From Gemmatimonadales bacterium (GTDB lineage Bacteria; Gemmatimonadota; Gemmatimonadetes; Gemmatimonadales; GWC2-71-9), in NCBI GenBank assembly GCA_041390145.1, contig JAWKQM010000002.1, positions 366,007 through 430,006 on the forward strand: a DNA stretch of 64,000 nt, read 5' to 3'. Positions 59,846 to 64,000 of this stretch are shown piece by piece. The notes beneath the pieces are model-generated. The model had not been told where the DNA came from. It made no database searches and saw nothing but the letters and a program-made list of their open reading frames with translations. The first letter of the stretch is position 1. Each line of letters opens with the position of its first letter. Both the position numbers and the translations under genes were made by a program.

Positions 59846-60088
59846 ATGGCTACCGTATCCTGTGTGCGTTGCGGCCAGACCCGCGACCAAATGGCCTTCC
59901 GGCCCTTCCAGAACGACCTTGGCCTCCGGGCCTTCGAACAGATCTGCGCCGTATGCTGGGGTGAGTGGCTGAAGTATCAGCAGCAGCTCATCAACCATTA
60001 CGGCCTGGATCTGCGAAGCCCGGAGGCCAAGAAGTTCCTGTTCGAGCAGATGGAGACGTACCTCTTCTCCCCCGCCCCGCCCGCCTAG
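59846..60088 (+). CDS. YggX-like Fe(II)-trafficking protein with extra four-cysteine site
   Basis: 80 residues. The C-terminal two thirds match YggX (WGEWLKYQQQLINHYGLDLRSPEAKKFLFEQMETYLF; compare the W-x-x-W-x(5)-I-N and L-x-x-EM-x-x-FLF pattern). The N-terminus adds Cys6-x2-Cys9 and Cys34-x2-Cys37, a possible zinc or iron site that ordinary YggX, which has a single cysteine, does not have. The start is uncertain: this ATG has GGGAG only one base away, and an in-frame ATG at 59810 would add 12 residues. The stop shares CTAG with the convergent PDZ gene. Confidence 0.72.
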   Translation: MATVSCVRCGQTRDQMAFRPFQNDLGLRAFEQICAVCWGEWLKYQQQLINHYGLDLRSPEAKKFLFEQMETYLFSPAPPA

Positions 60089-61089
60089 CGTCCCAGCGTT
60101 CCCTTCAGGACGGTGCGCTTCTTCTGGCGCATCACCTCGAGCTTGAGCGCCTCCCCCGGCTCGTAACTCGACAGCACGCGCATCAGCTGGCGCGGGCTGG
60201 ACACATCCCGACCATCCACCGCCAGGACCACGTCGCCCGCCTTCAGTCCCAGTGGGGCCGGGGTCGGAACGTCGACGACCAGCACACCGTCGGTGGTCCC
60301 GAAGTAGCTGCCGAGCTGCGGATTGACCGGGGCCAGTTCGAGGCCGCGGAGGGCGTCATTCATGGAAAGCGAAAACGTCATCTCGACCTGGTCCCGTGAT
60401 CCCCGCACCGCCTCACTGCGGAGGAGCGCCAGCTCCAGGGCGCGCTGATTCTGCTCGCTCTCCGGCCCCACCCAGTACGCCTCGCCACCGGGCGTGGCGC
60501 GGAATCCGTAGCTCCCACCCGGACCCACCACCACCGAGAGATTCTCCGGAATCGCGGCCGTCACTACCTGCGTCTTGACGAGCTTCTTCCCGCGACGGTA
60601 CTGCACCGGGACGGTGTCGTTGGGCGGCAGCTTGGCCACCAGCTCGATCAACTTGAACCCCGGACTCGGCACCCGGGCGCCCGGAGGGACGTTTGAAAGC
60701 GGGGTCACCAGCGGCGTCTTGCCGAAGACCGTGATGATGTCGCCCGCCCTGAGCCCCGCGGTGGCAGCCGGCCCACCGGGTGTGACACCGTCGAGGAGGG
60801 CGCCGACAGAATCAGCATCCGAGGGGAGTGTACTGACCACGACCCCGATCCGCACCCGGCGCGTGGCAAAGGCCTGCGCCATCATCGGCTGCATCGAATC
60901 ACGAAAGAAATACGAGCGACTGCGGAGGGTGTCGACGCGGAACCGCATCGAGTCCATCAGAATCACCAGTGAATCCGATGGGGGTGACTTCGGGGACCGG
61001 GGCGCCGGGACCGTCTGCGCCTGGAGCGGTACGGCCAGGGCCAGGGGGATTCCGAGCGCGAACGATACAATCAGCCGACGGACACGCAT
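60085..61089 (-). CDS. Exported protein with two PDZ domains
   Basis: 334 residues with signal peptide (LIVSFALGIPLALAVPLQAQ). PDZ1 about 80-170 (IGVVVSTLPSDADSVGALLDGVTPGGPAATAGLRAGDIITVFG). PDZ2 about 255-334 (GVLVVDVPTPAPLGLKAGDVVLAVDGRDVSSPRQLMRVL). No protease domain is fused. Third gene of a sigma/anti-sigma operon (start overlaps the anti-sigma stop by one base). Such PDZ proteins could sense misfolded outer-membrane C-termini, as DegS does in the RpoE pathway, but without its own protease. That role is inferred. Confidence 0.8.
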   Translation of the reverse strand: MRVRRLIVSFALGIPLALAVPLQAQTVPAPRSPKSPPSDSLVILMDSMRFRVDTLRSRSYFFRDSMQPMMAQAFATRRVRIGVVVSTLPSDADSVGALLDGVTPGGPAATAGLRAGDIITVFGKTPLVTPLSNVPPGARVPSPGFKLIELVAKLPPNDTVPVQYRRGKKLVKTQVVTAAIPENLSVVVGPGGSYGFRATPGGEAYWVGPESEQNQRALELALLRSEAVRGSRDQVEMTFSLSMNDALRGLELAPVNPQLGSYFGTTDGVLVVDVPTPAPLGLKAGDVVLAVDGRDVSSPRQLMRVLSSYEPGEALKLEVMRQKKRTVLKGTLGR

Positions 61090-61691
61090 CAGAGCCCCAC
61101 GTTGTGCGCGCGCGTCAGGTGCACGTCGACCAGCGCGTCCATCAGCCCCACGCGCTCCCGCCAGAGCGGCAGGAGTTCATTCCTGGAGGCCGGGGACGTC
61201 TGCATCTGGGCGGTCTCGAGCTGGTGGTCGAGTTCGGCGATCCGGTCTTCCAGCGACGCCGCGGCCCGCGTGGTGTAAGCATCGGTCACCTGCTGACTGC
61301 TCCGCAGCTGGCGCAGCGCCTGCTCGAGCGTGGCCGACTCGGCCATGACCGCGGTGAGTTGATCGGAAGCAGCGGCCGACGGCGGCGCCATGATATCGCG
61401 CCCGACCACCACGAGCAGCAGCGACGCGGCCAGCGCCAGGGTGCCGATGCCGGCGCGCCGGACGACGCGCTGGCGGCGGTCGTGCCGCACACGTGCCGCC
61501 ACGGCGGCAAAGCGGTCGCGGGGGGGGCGCAGTGTCGGCAGTGCGCGGATCCGCGCGACCCGCTGATGCAGACGGTCGAGTTCCGCGGCACAATCGGCGC
61601 AGACCCGCACGTGGGCCTGGCTTTCCGCGCTGCCGGGCTCGCTGCCCGCGTCGCGGAGGGCCACCAGCTGCTCCATGGTGAGGTGATTCAT
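61089..61691 (-). CDS. Zinc-type (ZAS) anti-sigma factor
   Basis: 200 residues. N-terminal ZAS domain with HVRVCADCAAEL (His-x3-Cys-x2-Cys) after MNHLTMEQLVALRDAG. One membrane helix (AGIGTLALAASLLLVVVG) and a periplasmic coiled-coil-like tail (ESATLEQALRQLRSSQQVTDAYTTRAAASLEDRIAELDHQLE) follow. Holds the preceding sigma factor inactive; the Cys pair may also make it redox-responsive. Its ATG overlaps the sigma stop (ATGA). Confidence 0.87.
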   Translation of the reverse strand: MNHLTMEQLVALRDAGSEPGSAESQAHVRVCADCAAELDRLHQRVARIRALPTLRPPRDRFAAVAARVRHDRRQRVVRRAGIGTLALAASLLLVVVGRDIMAPPSAAASDQLTAVMAESATLEQALRQLRSSQQVTDAYTTRAAASLEDRIAELDHQLETAQMQTSPASRNELLPLWRERVGLMDALVDVHLTRAHNVGL

Positions 61692-62242
61692 GCCCGTGCC
61701 TCCTCGCCGAGCCACACCCGAAGCTTGGCATGCGCACGCGACAGCTGCGACTTGGAGAAGCTCGGGGTCCGGTCCATCATGTCGGCGATTTCTTCGTGAG
61801 TATACCCCTCGACGTCATGGAGCCACACCACGGCACGCGACGTTTCCGGGAGGCGCTCCAGGGCGGCCTCGAGATCCATCCGAAGTGGCGTGTCCTCGCG
61901 CCGGACCGCGTGCGCTTCGTCGAAGAGCTCATCCGTTTCACGGTACTTGTTCCGCCGCAGGCGCATCAGCGCCTTGCTCGAGGCCACGCGCCGCACCCAA
62001 CCCCAGAGCGGGCCGTCTCCCCGGTACTGGCCGATGCTGCGGTAGACCTCGAAAAAGGTCTCCTGGAGGACATCTTCCGCATCTTCCACGGTCCGGCAAA
62101 TACGGCGGGCCAGATTGAATACGGGGGTCTCATAGGCGCGGTAGAGGATCTCCAGCGCGGCCGGATCGCCCACCCGCACCCGGGCGACCACCGATTCGGT
62201 GTCGCCTGCGAGATAGGAGTCCACTGCCAGTGCCTTTGTCAT
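61688..62242 (-). CDS. ECF-type RNA polymerase sigma factor (RpoE-like)
   Basis: 184 residues. AAGGGACC precedes the ATG. Region 2: RRICRTVEDAEDVLQETFFEVYRSIGQYRGDGPLWGWVRRVASSKALMRLRR. Region 4: LPETSRAVVWLHDVEGYTHEEIADMMDRTPSFSKSQLSRAHAKLRVWL, where SFSKSQLSRA is the recognition helix. Operon order sigma, ZAS anti-sigma, PDZ protein. Divergent from the MbfA-like iron exporter across 232 bp. Confidence 0.93.
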   Translation of the reverse strand: MTKALAVDSYLAGDTESVVARVRVGDPAALEILYRAYETPVFNLARRICRTVEDAEDVLQETFFEVYRSIGQYRGDGPLWGWVRRVASSKALMRLRRNKYRETDELFDEAHAVRREDTPLRMDLEAALERLPETSRAVVWLHDVEGYTHEEIADMMDRTPSFSKSQLSRAHAKLRVWLGEEARA

Positions 62243-62474
62243 AGGTCCCTTAAAGATGCAGGGATGACCCCGATGGTTGCAGGGGGGAACTCGGCGGGGC
62301 TGGGCGGCTGGGGGGCAGCGAGGCAGAATCCGTCGGTGGCCCCCGAGCTCACCGCCATAACACCATGAAAACAAATTAGTTACCGAAAGCATACACTCTG
62401 TCCACCTGCCACTCTGCGGTGGAAACTGTCCCCGAGGTTCCCGCAGGTGCGGCGTGCCCAAGTATCTTTGCCCC
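62243..62474. promoter_or_regulatory. Divergent promoter region, sigma operon / iron exporter
   Basis: 232 bp with a short A/T-rich core (about 62360-62395, ATGAAAACAAATTAGTTACC), the obvious place for back-to-back promoters. A CCACC...GGTGG inverted repeat lies at about 62402-62422. I could not fix exact -35/-10 elements or an iron-regulator box. Confidence 0.4.
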
Positions 62475-63599
62475 ATGTCGAATCCAACACCTGCCCCGAA
62501 GCTCTGGCTCCATCATCTGGCTGACGAGGCCGACGCCGCCTTCCTCTACCAGGAACTCGCTCGAGGTGAACCGGACCCGGAGCGCTCCGCGATCTACACC
62601 AAGCTGGCCGGGGTGGAGCACCGCCACGTTGCCGCCTGGCAACGATTGTTCCGGGAAAATGGCCACCCTGTCCCCACGATCGGGGTCTCGCTCAAGGCCC
62701 GGGTGCTGGCCTGGCTGGGCCGGCGGTTCGGCCCCGAATGGCTCCTTCCGATGCTGCTCGAGGAGGAGGGCCAAGAGGTCAAGGGCTACCTCGAGCTCTA
62801 CAAGTCCGGACCAGAGGGGGCCGCCGGCCCGACCGCGCTCCGGCTCGCCCGCGAATCCAATGATCACGCCCTGACCCTGTCGAGGCTCGCTGGAACCGAG
62901 GGCGAGCCGTGGCACAAGACGCAGGCCGGCGGGTTCCTGCGCAACGTGGTGTACGGATTCAATGACGGCCTGACCGCCAACTTCGGGCTGGTGGCCGGCA
63001 TGGTCGGCGCCGCAACATCGATGGGGACGGCCGGCCATGCCGTCGTGGTGGCAGGACTGGCCGGCGTGGTGGCCGACGCGCTCTCGATGGGTTCCTCGGG
63101 CTACCTCGCCGCCAAGAGCGAGCGCGAAGTCTACGAGCATGAAATCGCCATGGAGCGGGAAGAGATCCGCCTCATGCCCGAGCTGGAAACCGAGGAGCTG
63201 AGCCTCCTCTACCAGGCCAAGGGCATTCCCGAAGACCAATCGGACGAACTCGCCCGACAGGTCATGTCCGATCCCGAAAAGGCACTCGAGGAGAAAGTCA
63301 GGGAAGAGCTGAAGATCGGCGACGCGACCAGCACGCCGTTCCGCGAGGCGTGGGTGACCGGGCTCGCCACCGCCATCGGGGCATTCATTCCCGTGGCGCC
63401 GCTGCTCTTCAGCACGGCACCCTGGGCGCTCTACACCTCATTCACCATCGCGATGCTGTCGCATTTCGGGGTCGGGGCGGCGCGGAGCTTCTTCACCGGC
63501 CGCGGGGTGGCCCGGAGTGGCATCGACATGCTGGTGGTGGGGTTTGGCGTGGCGGTGGTGGGGTATTTCGTGGGGGACTGGATCGTGAAGCTGTTGTAG
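62475..63599 (+). CDS. mbfA: MbfA-like membrane-bound ferritin / VIT1 iron transporter
   Basis: 374 residues. About 10-140 is a ferritin-like (rubrerythrin-type) four-helix domain with metal-ligand candidates Glu27, Glu48-x2-His51 (GVEHRHVAAW), EEEGQEVKGYLELY and ESNDHA. About 150-374 is a VIT1/CCC1 membrane domain (RNVVYGFNDGLTANFGLVAGMVGA, DALSMGSSGYLAAKSERE, AFIPVAPLLF, HFGVGAARSFFTGR). Characterised MbfA proteins export iron and protect against iron and peroxide. Divergent from an RpoE-like sigma operon, which may control it. Confidence 0.9.
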   Translation: MSNPTPAPKLWLHHLADEADAAFLYQELARGEPDPERSAIYTKLAGVEHRHVAAWQRLFRENGHPVPTIGVSLKARVLAWLGRRFGPEWLLPMLLEEEGQEVKGYLELYKSGPEGAAGPTALRLARESNDHALTLSRLAGTEGEPWHKTQAGGFLRNVVYGFNDGLTANFGLVAGMVGAATSMGTAGHAVVVAGLAGVVADALSMGSSGYLAAKSEREVYEHEIAMEREEIRLMPELETEELSLLYQAKGIPEDQSDELARQVMSDPEKALEEKVREELKIGDATSTPFREAWVTGLATAIGAFIPVAPLLFSTAPWALYTSFTIAMLSHFGVGAARSFFTGRGVARSGIDMLVVGFGVAVVGYFVGDWIVKLL

Positions 63600-63609
63600 G
63601 CGGGCCAGC

Positions 63610-63640
63610 GGGGCAGCGCGAATGTCAGTCGCGTTGCCCC
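63610..63640. terminator. Hairpin between convergent mbfA and leuS
   Basis: A 12-bp stem (GGGGCAGCGCGA with TCGCGTTGCCCC, one G-T pair) and 7-base loop, 10 bases after the mbfA stop and 6 bases before the leuS stop. No T-run on either strand, so a bidirectional or rho-assisted terminator is the likely role. Confidence 0.5.
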
Positions 63641-63646
63641 GTCAGT

Positions 63647-64000
63647 CTATCCAACCACCAGATTGAGCAGTCGTCCCGGCACATAGATCTGCTTGCGGAG
63701 TTCCTTCCCTTCGGTAAACCGCTTCACGGCATCCTGCTCCATTGCCGCGGCCACAATGGCCGCCTCCTCGGCGCCACGAGGCACCCGCACCTTGCCGCGG
63801 GTCTTGCCGTTGACCTGCACCGGAATCTCCATCATGTCCTCGACGGTCAGCCGCTCGTCCCACACGGGCCAGCGCGCCGAGAAGACCGTGGTCTCCCCGC
63901 CGAGTCGCTCCCAGCACTCCTCCGAGAAGTGCGGCGCGAAGGGGGCCAGCATGACCACCATGTCCTTCACCAGATGGCGTTCGGAGCAGTTTGTCTCCCG
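63647..64000 (-). CDS. leuS: Leucyl-tRNA synthetase, C-terminal part only
   Basis: 117 residues in an uninterrupted frame running off the right edge, so this is the 3' end of a gene of about 2.5 kb. LAPFAPHFSEECWERLGG belongs to the anticodon-binding domain, and IPVQVNGKTRGKVRVP...GKELRKQIYVPGRLLNLVVG is the conserved C-terminal domain of bacterial LeuRS. Charges tRNA-Leu; essential housekeeping gene. Confidence 0.95.
   Translation of the reverse strand, partial: RETNCSERHLVKDMVVMLAPFAPHFSEECWERLGGETTVFSARWPVWDERLTVEDMMEIPVQVNGKTRGKVRVPRGAEEAAIVAAAMEQDAVKRFTEGKELRKQIYVPGRLLNLVVG

Overview
The window is dense, high-GC DNA from a diderm (outer-membrane) bacterium. It carries predicted outer-membrane beta-barrels, TolC and FadL-type proteins, many lipoproteins, ECF sigma/anti-sigma pairs and frequent 4-bp GTGA/ATGA stop-start overlaps. 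The gene mix (a fused homocysteine methyltransferase/MTHFR, repeat-rich multiheme cytochromes, DUF5916 barrel, signal-peptide M28 peptidase with PDZ) fits a Gemmatimonadota-like or related soil or sediment lineage. That placement is an inference, because no rRNA or other phylogenetic marker is present. I saw no tRNA, rRNA, CRISPR array, insertion sequence or phage gene. Layout, left to right. 1-5.4 kb: methionine synthesis (metH, truncated by the window edge, then a fused homocysteine methyltransferase/MTHFR). 5.4-10 kb: a lipoprotein with RCC1-like repeats, an acyl-CoA dehydrogenase and a PBP4-type carboxypeptidase ending in a clear intrinsic terminator. 10.2-20.1 kb: the most striking locus. 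A four-gene minus-strand operon encodes a b-type membrane protein, a 23-heme cytochrome, a cytochrome with 33 CXXCH motifs plus one CX4CH, and a large outer-membrane beta-barrel. It faces a divergent ferredoxin-flavoprotein across a 460-bp gap. Together these look like an electron conduit from the quinone pool to the outer surface. 20-24 kb: small stress and housekeeping genes (ABM monooxygenase, degenerate K+-channel-like protein, MsrB, YdeI-like, M42 peptidase). 24-28.5 kb: a complete ECF vitamin/metal-type transporter whose two ATPases have complementary degenerate motifs, with a HEAT-repeat protein coupled behind it. 28.6-32 kb: M28 peptidase, free-methionine-sulfoxide reductase, HDAC-family deacetylase and an alpha/beta hydrolase. 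32-39.3 kb: a signalling island with a patatin lipase, a response regulator-PP2C phosphatase, an RsbW-RsbV fusion, a frameshifted lipoprotein, a single-domain response regulator and a hybrid kinase with two receivers. Its parts match a partner-switching sigma-control circuit. 39.3-44.5 kb: a PolX homologue that has lost its polymerase aspartates but keeps its PHP domain, then endonuclease III, an MFS carrier, a cyclophilin and a DUF6941-like protein. 44.5-47.3 kb: FadL-type porin plus SGNH lipoprotein with a promoter and a terminator. 47.4-56 kb: HD hydrolase, cardiolipin-synthase-like PLD, then a sigma/anti-sigma/Spy-like unit leading into a TolC-ABC-MacA-MacB-type efflux operon and a RidA lipoprotein. 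56-64 kb: DUF5916 barrel, FabH, YggX-like protein with an added four-cysteine site, a sigma/ZAS anti-sigma/PDZ operon divergent from an MbfA-like iron exporter, and the C-terminal end of leuS. Starts were moved from the longest open frame wherever a ribosome binding site, signal peptide or stop-start overlap pointed to a better one. Functions rest on motifs read by eye; no database search was run.
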